64,000 nt of DNA from Medicago truncatula (GCF_003473485.1 NC_053042.1:55267762-55331761); one strand, 5' to 3'. Positions 24,854 through 36,216 are shown, numbered from the stretch's first letter. Notes: generated by a model from the sequence alone, not told the origin. Translations and numbers: made by a program.

Positions 24854-27800
24854 TTATTCGTCATAAGCCATTGCATCCTGGGTGTCAAAATATTCATAAT
24901 TATCTTCATCATCATCATCATCATCCTCTTCATGGTCGTTAACTTTAGGTAAATTGTTAATTTCAATGGAATGTAGTACCAGCTCATTAGCCTCTTTTAT
25001 ATCTTCCTCTGTTTTTGCTAAAGATAGAAGAATATTTTTAGCTTTCTGATCAGGAAGAAGTCCATTCAATGCCATTTCTTTAAACCAGTTAACAGCACTG
25101 TCAAAATCTCCATTTTTCCCATGTGCATCCATGATAGTGGTCAAAATTGTTTGATTGGCCTTGATACCCCGCCCAAGCATTTCCTCATACTTTTCCATTA
25201 CCTTCTCAATATCATTTGCCTTAGCATACCCTTTTATTAAGGTTCCATAAGTGACAACATTAGGTTCAAAACCATCTTGTATCAATCTTTTGAAAAACTT
25301 CTCTGCACCCTCCATGTCAGGAGCATTGACATATGCTGATAACATGGTAGTATATGAGCAAAGATCTGGCATGTACCTGCGCGAAGAAAAGTAAAACGAT
25401 ACGGTAAAATTCTACAGCAATACATATTCTGTAAATTCATGCTTGAACCAGTACATGAATTTAAAATGATTATGAAAAATGCCTGCTGTTTGTTTCTTGT
25501 GACTGAAAACAAACCATTCTCCAAAGCAGGATTTCTTGTTTTTAACTTTGCTTTGGATGCTTCTTAAACATTAATGGACAACAATGCAAGGGATACATGT
25601 AGGGCTATTTGAATTGGAATAGCTTAATGGCAGATTCGTTTAACATTAAAACAAAATATAAACTAATGAATGATAGAAAGAAACACAACTTACTTATCCC
25701 TTCTCATGCTCTTAAACACAATCCGAGCTTGTTCTACCATTCCCGATATAGAAAATGCATCAAGCAAAATATTGTAAGCCTTCCGAGTTGGTCTGCAAAA
25801 GGAAGAGAATACTGTGATTTTATTGAAACATGGATAAATTAAAATTTATTTAGCAACAGAATCAGAAAATAACAGTTGTCAAGACAGACAGCCATTTTCA
25901 CTAAAATGTTCCACATAATAAAAAATTATCAAAGAAGAAAACTAATTGTTTATGCACAATAGAGGTAAGTCAAATCACTAGAGGTAGGGGAAGACCTAGA
26001 AAAACTATAAGAGAAACTATTAAGAGGGATCTGGACATTAATGAGCTGGAGAAAGACATTGTTTTTGATAGAACACTATGACATTGTTTGATTCATGTAG
26101 CAGACCCCACTTAGTAGGATAAGGCTTGGTTGTTGTTGTTGTTTATGCACAATATACATCAGAGCTTGGTATATAGCTAGGATTATGAATATTTCTTTGA
26201 TTTACTCACATAGCAGCAAGGCATCGTGATGTTACAGTGGATCGATATTTTGCTTGAAATTTGTGCTCCAAAGATAGTAAATCATTAAATTGAATACATG
26301 ACTACTAAAACTTATAAGAGTTGCAATATGTAATTGAAATTACTAGTTTTCAAGGATGATTCAATAATAACAAATAATGGTAAACTTAATTTTACAGTGC
26401 TAAACTATCCAGCTTTCGATAACTCTTGGCATTAATAATTTTATTCTCATTCTCTGGCATACCTGACACCAGCATCAAGCATTTCCTCAAATACAGCCAA
26501 TGCTTCTTCCTCCCTCCTGGCTTTCCCATAAGCATTGATGAGTAAGGCATAGCTAACCACGTCAGGTCTGAGATCAGCTCTTTGCATCTAAAATTAGGCA
26601 TTTACTTCAAAATCTGATCAATTAACTATAGACAATAAATGAAAGGGGAACATATATACAAGACAAAAACCAATGGAAACTCTTGAAAATACCACAGATT
26701 AAATAAATAATCTGTCGGGAAAATTCCAGAGTGTATCACTGTTTCTTGTGTATAAGGACCAAGTTTCATAACTCGGAGATTTGATATTTTAATAAAATTC
26801 TGACCAAGTTAGAATTTTGAAAGGTTTCTAAGCCTAAATTGCTTATTTGTGGGAATTAGCAATTTGATAAGACTGTTATTTGCCTCTACAATATAAAGAC
26901 AATGCCAACATAGTTGAAAATTTAGTCTTTACTTATGAACTACAGGATATACTACGTGAAGAAGCAGATTAGAATTTAACATAAGTACTCCAGAACTTAA
27001 AAACTGTTGCTATTGATGTACGGTATAACAATTTTGATTTATTGTATCTAATTAAATAAATAATATGATGTTTAAATGTTGTATATTCAATTTTCGGAAA
27101 AATGATTACTGTAGTAAGCATGCATAGTATACAAATTGCAACACAGACGAAATGAAAGAATCCCAACTCTATCACGGATTCTGTGAAAGTAAATAGATCG
27201 ATATTTAAATTTTACCTGATCATATATGTTTGAAACTTCCTTGTAATTTGTTTCGAATGACATCAAGCTATTATATGTTACTGTAGCTTTTTTAATTCCC
27301 CGTTCCGCCATAAGTGCAAATGTCTGGCGAGCTTTTTCATGACTTCCAGACTTCTTATACATATAAATCATCATATTGAACATCTTCTGATCTGGTCTCA
27401 AAGGCGACTTTTCATCATTCAGTAGCTTGTCAAATACTTCTTCAGCTTCCTTAAACTTGTTCCCCTGCAGTTGAATTAATTATATGAATGCAAAATTGAA
27501 ATTCCAACACTCAATAGCAGTCTATGCAATCAAAATTCACAGAAATATATCCTGAGTTCAACGTAGTTAACAAAGAAACATTAGGAGATAAGTAGGAGTT
27601 GATTTTATCTTGGGAAAGTCGTGACTAGTGTTAACTCATGATGATTTTATCTTGTAGCCTGTTGAAAATATACGGTTTCACCATAGGTCTCTCATTTTCT
27701 TTCTTTCAATATAGCACATAATATCTCAAATTTCAAATTCACATATGTTTAAGGTGTTTGTTTCAACACTAACCAAACGTGTAGAAATTAAAGTTAAGAA

Positions 27801-29528
27801 CGCAAGTGATCAATATTATCCATTTTACTTCGACTGAAAGTTTCTTATAGGTAAACAGAATTATAAGAACAACAACAATAACCACTAGCACCAAGGGTAA
27901 TCCCATCAGTGCAATGTAAAAGGGAACCAAAATCACAAAAGGTAGATATGTATGTTACCTGAACAAATGTTTTAAGTATTATCTGATAAGTGAAAGCCGA
28001 AGGTTCAGGGCCGAATGTCTGCATCCTACGAAAAATCGCTTCAGCATTGTTGTATCTGCCTCCTTTTCCATATGCTTCCATAAGTGCAGTTTGAGACACT
28101 ACATTTGGTGCATAACCATTCTTATTCATCAAGCCCAACACCTTCTCAGCACCATTGAAATCTCCAAGCTTTCCATAAGCCGTAATAAGCATAAAGAAAT
28201 CCATCTTGCCAAAATCCCACCAGTTTTGAGCCCTAAGCCATTCAAGAATCTAAACAGAACAACAACCACATAACAACCGACCGGCAGTTAGAATCTATGA
28301 AGCACTGCTAATGTCAAAAACACAGGACAATGACACCCATACATAATTATTTATTTGTTTATTTATTATAAGGTGGGTTGGATGGACACCAAGACACGCC
28401 TAATACAATAGGTGTACATGCTACAGAGGTTAGAGTCATTCAAAAGAGCTAATAATTAAAGAAATTAGTTAGTATGTTCTGTTAGTGTACAATTATTTTA
28501 CACATGCATCAAACAATGTGTTGCTACGTCAATTAATGAATATGAAAACACATGAGTTGACATATATTAATTGATGTGGAAACACGTTGGATGTATGTGT
28601 AAAATAATTGTACACTAACAAAGCATACTAATTAAAATCATAATTAAAAACTTAATTATCCTTGAAACAATCACACGACATCCTAGTCAGTTAGAATCTA
28701 TGAAGCACAGGCTATGGCATGAACACATACGGATATTGACACGACACCAATAATGTCAAAAACATTGAACATTGACAAGGGTTAAGGAGTTGGAGGTTCA
28801 AGAATCAAGTCCTAGCAAAGAGAGAAAAAAAAACTAATAACATATTAACATTTTCCATTCAAAAAAAAAAAAAAAATTAGGTGCTTCAGACACGAGACAC
28901 GCCTAATACCACAGGTGTCCACCCTTCATAGATTAGAACCATTTAGAAAAGCTAAAATCAAAACCAAATTATCCTCCAAACGATCACACACACACAACAT
29001 TATGAGTCAAATTCATAAAAAAGAAAGGAAAAAAATACAAAGAAAACTGCATTGGAATATACCTCAGCAACAAGGTTCCACTTTTTGAGTTGTTTAAATC
29101 TCATCAAAGTACCAACAACAAGGGCTTTAGGAATAGTTTGATTTTTCATCTTCTCCGAATTGAGCACTGAAACAGCAGAACCAGTCTCATCTATTAACTT
29201 CATAAGTCTCCACCAATTTTTCTGTTCAGCTTCATCGGCAGCATCTTTGAAAACCACCATTTTCCTCTTCCTCTGCATGAACTTTCTTGGTGTCAACATA
29301 CCCTTACACATCACCTTCAATCTCCCACTCATCTTCACATTCACAATTCCATACTCCAACTTCCTGCAAATACAAATTGAAGAATTCACATAACTATCTA
29401 CACCCAACGAGTAACTAACACACAACAACACTTCAAAATTCAATTACACTTTACCGTGTTTGAAGAGGTTGCAAAGAGAGTTGCCCCAACCCTAAGTGAC
29501 AGTGTGACTTTGAAATGAGACTACACAT
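24854..29528 (-). CDS. P-class pentatricopeptide repeat protein (At3g59040-like), seven exons
   Basis: PPR proteins bind organelle RNA one base per repeat and guide its processing or translation. Exons in transcript order: 29455-29528, 29063-29363, 27959-28249, 27216-27464, 26463-26587, 25694-25792, 24854-25376. They sum to 1,662 nt and give 553 aa in frame. About eight degenerate 35-residue repeats are visible, e.g. MLITAYGKLGDFNGAEKVL, NVVSQTALMEAYGKGGRYN, MIYMYKKSGSHEKARQTF, VVSYALLINAYGKARREEE, RKAYNILLDAFSISGMVEQA, CSYTTMLSAYVNAPDMEGA, VTYGTLIKGYAKANDIEKV. Upstream is a basic block (MLTPRKFMQRKRK); the C-terminus is highly acidic. There is no DYW, E or SMR domain. Order and sequence match Arabidopsis At3g59040. 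The start is the ATG in a short first exon; the N-terminus may be a plastid or mitochondrial transit peptide. Confidence 0.94.
25962..26143 (+). mobile_element. 5'-truncated RTE-type LINE end in PPR intron 5
   Basis: About 180 bp matching the 3' end of the LINE at 42.5-43.45 kb (AGGGGAAGACCTAG, then CCCCACTTAGTAGGATAAGG and a (TTG)n tail). It lies opposite to the PPR gene. A 16-bp direct repeat, TTGTTTATGCACAATA, flanks it at 25946-25961 and 26139-26154; the right copy overlaps the TTG tail by a few bases. It is a dead-on-arrival insertion. Confidence 0.9.
28469..28632. mobile_element. MITE in PPR intron 2
   Basis: Inverted arms of about 42 bp: the left starts TTAGTATGTTCTGTTAGTG and the right ends CACTAACAAAGCATACTAA. 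Both contain TACAATTATTTTACACAT. The loop holds a second, smaller palindrome around 'acacatgagttgacatat'. Target duplication uncertain (possibly TTA). The intron sequence on either side is itself duplicated (28,285-28,452 and 28,687-28,955 share 'cagttagaatctatgaag' and 'gacacgcctaata'). Confidence 0.75.
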
Positions 29529-30070
29529 AACGAAGAAGATTGCGTTGAGTTCTTCTGCTTCTGCGTTGTGTCCCAAAATTGAAGAAGAAGATGAAGATTA
29601 TTATAATAATTAGTTAGTTATAAAAATATCTTATATTTATCTATTCCATTTTTTTGTTTAAAAAACAGTATCATTAGTTGGGCCGGACCAATTTTTTCGG
29701 AATAGGCCCGATAAATCGGGTCCATTTATATTTAAAAAACTGGAAGATTGCTTTTTAGGCTCTCAATATCTCTTCAGGCCCCCTAAAGTTACAAAAATGC
29801 CCTTAATAACACATCGAGGATGTGCATTTTTTAAATTTAACTTTGTTTTACCTCCGATACATAAGTACCGAACATATATTGTACATATGTATATATATTC
29901 ACAACGAATGTGAAAAAGAATCTGTGTTTCTTAGTATGTTCCAAGCACCTTTTGGCTGTCTACTTCACAAAAAGTGAACAATTGCTCCAAAGCAGTCTTG
30001 CAGCTGAGAGAATGAAGTAGATGTTTGCATATCAAAACAAGCATTGTTCAACCAAATGAAAGTAATCAAT

Positions 30071-31235
30071 TGTTAAGAGTCCCACATCGGTTAGGAGTTG
30101 GTCTGACAATTTGTTTATAAGTGAGGGCAATCCTCACCTCACAAGCCGGTTTTGTGGGGTTGTGTTAGGCCCAACCACCATTTCTAATATGGTATCAAAG
30201 CCTCTTCACGATTCTTTGGGCCACCTGTTATCAGGTTTCCGTTATCGGGCCACCCGTCATTTATGTTCACGCTTCAGATGTGCAATCCTAAGTGTAAGGG
30301 GGTGTGTTAAGAGTCCCACATCGGTTAGGAGTTGGTCTGACAATTTGTTTATAAGTGAGGGCAATCCTCACCTCACAAGCCGGTTTTGTGGGGTTGTGTT
30401 AGGCCTAACCACGATTTCTAATATGGTATCAGAGCTTTTCTAAGCTCTGTTGCACATCGTTATCTTTCTTTTGTTCTTTGTTTCGCTTTTCGTTTTATCT
30501 TCTCCCTGTTCGCGATGGTTCGCAACAACACCGCCGTTAACGGCGCGGCCAACGGCGGTGCTCCTCTTGTTACCGATCCTTCTCAACAACCCGGTAGTGT
30601 TTACTATGTTCACTCTTCTGACGGACCTTCCTCCGTTGCGATTACTCCCGTTCTTACGCATTCAAATTACCATTCTTGGGCTCGTTCGATGTGAAGAGCG
30701 TTGGGAGCGAAGAACAAATTCGATTTCGTTGATGGATCCATTCCGGTTCCCATGGAGTTTGATCCTAGTTTCAAGGCGTGGAACCGCTGCAACATGTTAA
30801 TCCACTCCTGGATCATGAATTCTGTTGAAACTTCAATTGCGCAAAGTATTGTTTTTCTGGATAACGCAATTGATGTTTGGAACGAACTCAAAGAACGTTT
30901 TTCACAAGGAGTTGGTCTGACAATTTGTTTATAAGTGAGGGCAATCCTCACCTCACAAGCCGATTTTGTGGGGTTGTGTTAGGCCCAACCACGATTTCTA
31001 ATATGGTATCAGAGCCTCTTCACGATTCTTTGGGCCACCTATTATTAGGTTTCCGTTATCGGGCCACCCGTCATTTATGTTCACGCTTCAGATGTGCAAT
31101 CCTGAGCGTGAGGGGGTGTGTTAAGAGTCCCACATCAGTTAGGAGTTTGTCTGACAATTTGTTTATAAGTGAGCAATCCTCACCTCACAAGCCGGTTTTG
31201 TGGGATTGTGTTAGGCCCAAGCACGATTTCTAATA
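30071..31235 (+). mobile_element. Composite TRIM / Ty1-copia element: LTR-int-LTR-gag-LTR-int-LTR
   Basis: Perfect TCAAT direct repeats flank it (30066-30070, 31236-31240). LTR-like units starting TGTTAAGAGTCCC and ending CTAATA lie at 30071-30189, 30305-30423, 30907-31003 (lacking its first 22 bp) and 31119-31235. The first three are followed by TGGTATCA(A/G)AGC, the tRNA-iMet primer-binding site (30190, 30424, 31004). Two 115-bp internal pieces (30190-30304, 31004-31118) end in a GGGGG purine tract just before the next LTR, which is the full layout of a TRIM. Between LTR 2 and LTR 3 is a gag fragment. It has no pol, so mobilisation would need a helper. Confidence 0.9.
30515..30906 (+). pseudogene. 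Truncated Ty1-copia gag fragment
   Basis: The ATG at 30515 follows the primer-binding site by about 80 bp. The frame reads MVRNNTAVNG, SVYYVHSSDGPSSV, HSNYHSWARSM, then a TGA (30692-30694) where Arg is expected, and continues RALGAKNKFDFVDGSIPVP, FKAWNRCNMLIHSWIMNSV, AIDVWNELKERFSQG. This is the N-terminal gag (UBN2/retrotran_gag_3 type) of Ty1-copia elements. It stops at the junction with the third LTR, where an AGGAG stretch is shared by gag and LTR. GC content is visibly higher than in the surroundings. Confidence 0.85.
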
Positions 31236-31542
31236 TCAATGCTTCAGATACTTCTCGCTAAATATGTTTAGTGTTTGGTGTGTGCATGCAATAATTGCCA
31301 ATATGTGTCTGAATGACTTTACCTGAGTTCATGTAATGTATATAACCTAAAGATATGTAAGATGCTTGTTCGTGTTTGTCTCAATTGAATTTTTTTTCCT
31401 GCACTTTTTTTTTTCTTTGATATAAATGCAGATGGATTAAAGGTTTCTGATGTTATGATGGTTTCAACTTTCAAGAGAAGCATGTTGCACCTTTTCTAAT
31501 TGCTTATGAGGTACTTTTAATGTGCTTTATATATTTTATATA

Positions 31543-31689
31543 CTCCCTCCGGTCCTTATTATAAAAAACAATTGACTTTTTTGGTTCATAGAATAATTAA
31601 TGTATCTTGTTATAAATATAGACTAGATACATCACTTACACAATGAATCTAAAAGGTCAACTTTTTCTTATAATAAGGACCGGAGGGAG
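31543..31689. mobile_element. Stowaway MITE
   Basis: Termini are CTCCCTCCGGTCCTTATTATA and its perfect inverted complement, flanked by TA (31541-31542, 31690-31691). It is 147 bp long and looks recent, because the arms pair almost perfectly. It lies 325 bp upstream of the RING gene ATG. Confidence 0.92.
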
Positions 31690-32013
31690 TATTATGTTAT
31701 CTCAATTGAATTACACTTTTTGTAACAAAAAAAAAAATTGAATTGCATTTTCCCTTTAACTTTGTGTAGTTAGTCATAAAATTATTACATTTTTGTAAAT
31801 AACATGTTCGGTAAACAAAGTCAAATTTAAAAAATGCACATCATGTAGCTAAGTACCGGTCTACCGGATGTATTATTAAGGGTATTTTTGTAGTTTTAGG
31901 GTGCCTAAAGAGATATTGTGGGGGTCTAAAAAGCAATCCACAAAGCTCCGTTGGAAACCAAAAAACCTGGCATTAGCCAAGTTACTGTGAAATTGTTGAT
32001 TTGAGTCACGATC

Positions 32014-32961
32014 ATGTCTTCTGGCGGCGACGGCGGTGGAGGTAAGTTTTTTTTCTGCCACGTATGCAGTCGGAGAGTTACCTGCACCGACGATGATTCC
32101 GAACCTTTCTGCCCAATTTGCTTCCAAGGTTTTCTCGAAGAATGTGAACAACCCGAACCTAACCCTAACCCTAACGTGATTTTCCGCTTCAACCATCATC
32201 AAGATCATTCCTCCGATTCAGATTCCGAATTCCCATTCCATCCCTTCGCTCTTCTCCCATTACTCCTTAATTCTGCTTCCGTTTCCCGGACCCGACCCGA
32301 TTCCGACAGTTTCGACCCATTCGCTTTCCTTCAGAATCATCTCAACGGCCTTCACGCCGACGGTGCAAACATTCAATTCGAGATCAATAATCCTTCTGAA
32401 TCCGAACCTGGGTTTCGTGTTCCCTCTAACCTTGGCGATTACTTCCTCGGTGCTGGCTTCGAGCAATTGATTCAGCAGCTCGCAGAGAATGATCCTAACC
32501 GTTACGGAACACCGCCGGCATCGAAAGAGGCTGTTAAGAATCTTCCAACGGTAACTGTTGATGATGCGTTGTTGAGCTCGGAGTTGAATCAATGTGCTGT
32601 TTGTCAGGATGAGTTTGAGAAAGGTATGCAGGTGAAGCAAATGCCTTGTAAGCATGTTTATCATGATGATTGCTTGCTTCCATGGCTTGAATTGCATAAC
32701 TCTTGCCCTGTTTGTCGACATGAATTGCCTACTGATGATGCTGATTATGAGAACCGGGGTAGGGATGATAACAGTGGTGATGGGTTGAGGTCTGTTGTTG
32801 GTGGTAACAGTACTGGTGGTGGTGGTAGTGGTGGTGGAGGAGGAAATAGGCCTGTCCACAGGACTTTCAGAATATCTCTGCGGTATCCTTTTGGTTCAGG
32901 CGACTCTGCTCAAGACTCTGGTGAAAGGGGATTTGGAAATAGGCAAGAAGATTTGGATTGA
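32014..32961 (+). CDS. RING-H2 E3 ubiquitin ligase with N-terminal zinc ribbon, single exon
   Basis: Intronless, 315 aa. The N-terminal zinc ribbon has CHVC (15-18) and CPIC (33-36). The middle is Ser/Asp/Pro-rich with FEQLIQQLAENDPNRYGTPP (about 149-168), as in the RING1/RDUF-type plant E3 ligases. The RING-H2 has all ligands: C194, C197, C212, H214, H217, C220, C231, C234 (CAVCQDEF, MPCKHVYHDDCLLPWL, CPVCRHELP). A Gly-rich linker (about 263-277) and a basic FRISLRYPF block follow. It should transfer ubiquitin from an E2 to unknown substrates in the cytosol or nucleus; no membrane segment is seen. The start is the first ATG, followed by a Gly-rich N-terminus. Substrate cannot be told from sequence. 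Confidence 0.95.
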   Translation: MSSGGDGGGGKFFFCHVCSRRVTCTDDDSEPFCPICFQGFLEECEQPEPNPNPNVIFRFNHHQDHSSDSDSEFPFHPFALLPLLLNSASVSRTRPDSDSFDPFAFLQNHLNGLHADGANIQFEINNPSESEPGFRVPSNLGDYFLGAGFEQLIQQLAENDPNRYGTPPASKEAVKNLPTVTVDDALLSSELNQCAVCQDEFEKGMQVKQMPCKHVYHDDCLLPWLELHNSCPVCRHELPTDDADYENRGRDDNSGDGLRSVVGGNSTGGGGSGGGGGNRPVHRTFRISLRYPFGSGDSAQDSGERGFGNRQEDLD

Positions 32962-34616
32962 AAGTTGTAAGTATCTAGATAGGTATTAATCCTTGTTAAG
33001 TTGGTTTTATGTGATGATTTTTGTTGTTATTTTATAATAATCAGTTCAGATACATTATATTTTGATTAGGATTTAGGAGTTAGGTCAGGGTTATGGGGGC
33101 TGGCATAAATATTTTGTTCGATCAATGGTGGTAAGATGACTGATATAATATGGCACTGAATCCATCATGGCTGCAATTCGACACAACAATGATTAGGATT
33201 GAATCTTTTGTTTGTTTAGTGTGCAAACTTAACATTTTGTAGTCAGTACGAAATAATCAACTATATTCATTTTTTATTTTGTTTCATTGACGTACTTTGT
33301 TACTCTTTCTGAGTGCTGTTAAAATTATGCGGATTCATTCGTCTGTTTACTTTGATTTACTTTGATCGTATTTTTGAGTGCTGTTAAAAAGTGTTTGGAT
33401 TCATTCTTATACATTCTGACGTTCAGTAAACCACATCGGATGTAAGTCTAGTCTTGTATTATAGTTTATATACTTTCTTGGTGTTTCGTTAGTTGTTCTA
33501 TTACTTGCAGTCCCAGTGTAAATTGAATTTTTGCATTCTTATGGAGCGTGAATAGTCATGCTGATATGCGAATTAGTAAGTTGATTTGTTATACATTTTC
33601 AAAATTATCATGTATATTCTCGTTTTGTAGCTATCATTATATTAAGTGTTAATAAGCTAAAGTGCATCTGAGATTTGAATCAGTCTTTCTATGCTTAGTT
33701 ATCAAGTTCTGGGTATTTCCTTTATTTCTGGAGTCTTCACTTTTGTGTAAAATTGTTTTCCTTTCTTTGTTTTATTTAAGGCAAATGAATAGAAATAAAA
33801 CATCAGTTAGTGAATTGAAAGGAATTTAATTGAAGATTGAAATAATTATTTCTGCAGGTATTATTTGGTGTTTGAAGCTGGGAACCATCTTTTGCAGCTC
33901 AGGGGTGTCGTGAATATTTTACTTGCATTGTTATGTTTATAGATGTTCTTGTAAGGATATATTGTCATCCTCGGCTAGTAACTTTGTCCAATTAAAGGTT
34001 GTTTTTCCAATCTAGTGGATAGATGAAATAAGGTATTTTGTGACAGTACAGTTTTTGAGATTTTAGGTATTGCTGTCCAGTGTTGATAGTAGATTTTCAC
34101 TGTTTTTGTGTACAGATCATCTTCACCAATCATTCAATGTTGATTGTCATCCTGTATCCGCTCTTCTTTTTTGCAACGTTACTAGTCATTGTATTAGGTT
34201 GCAATTTGGAATCATCGGTGGTATTGATATTTGTTGACCGTCGGTGGTCAACCATGATGATAAATGAGTGATCCAGGTAAATTGTTAGTTTAATTGATTA
34301 GGAAACACAAATGATGAGTTTTTTCGTGGTGAAAATGGCAGTTAGACAAAAAGTAGTAATTAATTTCCGCCTTTAAGATGCACCAGGTTTTCTATTGTGG
34401 GTGGTGATTTTAACACTGGATTTGTTAGTAATTGAAAAATAAGTGGTCTGGATTAATGGCTTGAATCTTGGTCAATTTCAAGAGGTATCTCCCCGGAACT
34501 ACTACTGTTGTTGATGGTTGTAGATGCTATGCTAGGTAGGATGTCTGTTGAGTGGATGTTCCGTTTCCTCTCTTTTTCATCTAATTATTTCCTATCTCCT
34601 TTGTTGGTTTCTGTTT
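32962..34616. other. 3' UTR and downstream flank of the RING gene
   Basis: Probably contains the 3' untranslated region, possibly with an intron (acceptor-like TTTCTGCAG at about 33,850). Around 33,305-33,410 a 'gagtgctgttaaaa...gattcattc' segment is repeated. No gene was recognised. Confidence 0.4.
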
Positions 34617-35206
34617 GGCAAGAATTGGTATGCCACAAGATTCCATCAAGAGAATTAGCAAGGATCAAGAGAATGGGAATTGTAGTAGATGGAGGATGCG
34701 GAAGAGTATGTAGGATGAATCACTAGGGTATGCCACCAAAGAGCCATAGGTCACGAACACACTTCTTTGTTTTAGTTTCCTCTTCTGTTTTATGGTCTCT
34801 GATTTGCTGCTCCATTATCATATTTGGCTAGAATTGGCATGCCACGGACTTGCATCTCATTTGCAAGAATCAAGAGAATGGAAATTGTAGTAGACGTAGG
34901 ATAGGGACGAGTATGTATGACGAATCACTAGGGTATGTGACCATAGAGTCGTACGTCATGAGGACGCTTCTTTGTTTTAGTTTCCTCTTCTGTTTTATGG
35001 TCTCTGATTTGCTTCCCCGATATCATCTTTGGCTAGAATTGGCATGCCACAGACTTGCATCTCATTAGCAAGGATCAAGAGAATGGAAATTGTAGTAGAT
35101 GTAGGACGACGAATCACTAGGGTATGTGACCAAAGAGTCATATGTCATGAGGACGCTTCTTTGTTTTAGTTTCCTCTGCTGTTTTATGGTCTCTGATTTG
35201 CTTCTG
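34617..35206 (+). repeat. Three-copy tandem repeat, unit about 205 bp
   Basis: Copies start at about 34,617, 34,828 and 35,031, each with (G)CAAGAATTGG or GCTAGAATTGGCATGCCAC near its start. Shared blocks: 'caagagaatggaaattgtag', 'gaatcactagggtatg', 'cttctttgttttagtttcct' and 'ttatggtctctgatttgct'. Copies 2 and 3 are more alike than either is to copy 1, and copy 3 is shorter by about 25 bp. It lies downstream of the RING gene. Confidence 0.9.
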
Positions 35207-36216
35207 TTTTATTGACAAGGGGGTATGACCAAAAAGTGACTTATTGGCTGGGGAAGTGTTTCATATGATCTGTGATAGATTAATATTTTAAAAATCATTT
35301 AAATGATTTTTGATAGATTATTTAAAATTAAAACAACAACTAGAATGGTGGTTAGTTGAAGGTCATAGTATTATTACTTCTCCTTGTAATTTATATTTGT
35401 CATTAGGTTACAGCCGTAACTGTAAAAGCTTGGAGAACCTTAATTTTTTTACTCAAAGGTGGCAATGCTGATTTTCGTTGAAGTTTTGAGCAACTTTTGA
35501 ACATCTGTCCACCGTGAACTACATGTGACATTTTCTCTCTCCCTAGTAATTGTCGTGACAAAATTCTTTCAAGATTTTATCAATTTTGATTGCAACATGA
35601 TTTGCAATGAACGGATCTCAGGAATAGAAGATTCAAAAGTCACAATGGGTCAAAGGACAAACTCAACATGGTAGCAAACAAATGACTGGCTAAATATATT
35701 TTTAGTCAAGTAATCATTTCAAATTTTGTTTTTAGCCTATCTATCTACCCACATTACAAATTACAAAACTGTATCTTGTCTGATTCTAACGCTTGTCGAT
35801 GGTGCAACATAACGGTTGTAAATAACAGGCGTGACATGTCATACTAGAGCCGATAATCCTAAACATATGGATGTGAGAAAAGTTTGAAGAGGGGAGAGCA
35901 AACTCCTAGTGAAGAAAGATAACACCTAATAAATGGGTGTGTGATGTTTGAATAATACATAAAAAAGGCTTTTGGGAGATTTTAAAAAGTTAAGTCTATA
36001 TTTTGATATATAATTAAGATTTTATAAAAATTGAAAGTGACATGAGAAATGATCATATAGTTTTCATCAATTTAGAAGGAAAAAAAAAAAAAAGCCATGC
36101 CCTCTCACTTCCGAATTCCTTCATCTAAACATGCAAAGAACCTGTATGAGAAAAAGACAAACCAAAACACAAAACATCTTTCTTTTGTGCCAATTTTTTT
36201 GTTGTTGATAGTTTCT
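35207..36216. other. Intergenic DNA, nothing recognised
   Basis: AT-rich spacer before the duplicated small-gene locus. No coding frame, repeat structure or RNA gene was identified. Confidence 0.5.

Larger units (their letters stand above)
29746..31938. mobile_element. Region bounded by about 130-bp inverted repeats, with nested insertions
   Basis: The left arm (29746-about 29875) starts GATTGCTTTTTAG, and the right arm (about 31803-31938) is its inverted copy ending CTAAAAAGCAATC. Shared blocks include 'aatatctctt', 'acaaaaat.ccctta' and 'tgtgcattttttaaattt'. Between the arms lie a composite TRIM (30071-31235) and a Stowaway MITE (31543-31689). Long arms suggest a Mutator-like or foldback element, but no target duplication is evident. 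An inverted duplication of the upstream region of the RING gene is the alternative. Confidence 0.7.

Noticed and set aside
30111..31233. Two plus-strand open frames of 110-118 codons with nearly the same protein
   Set aside because: They read through the LTR and TRIM interior in a frame unrelated to any known protein. They look alike only because the LTR unit is repeated.
32260..32859. 199-codon minus-strand open frame opposite the RING gene
   Set aside because: Low-complexity poly-Ser/Thr and no domain. It is the antisense shadow of the RING coding sequence, caused by its codon bias and Gly-rich repeats.
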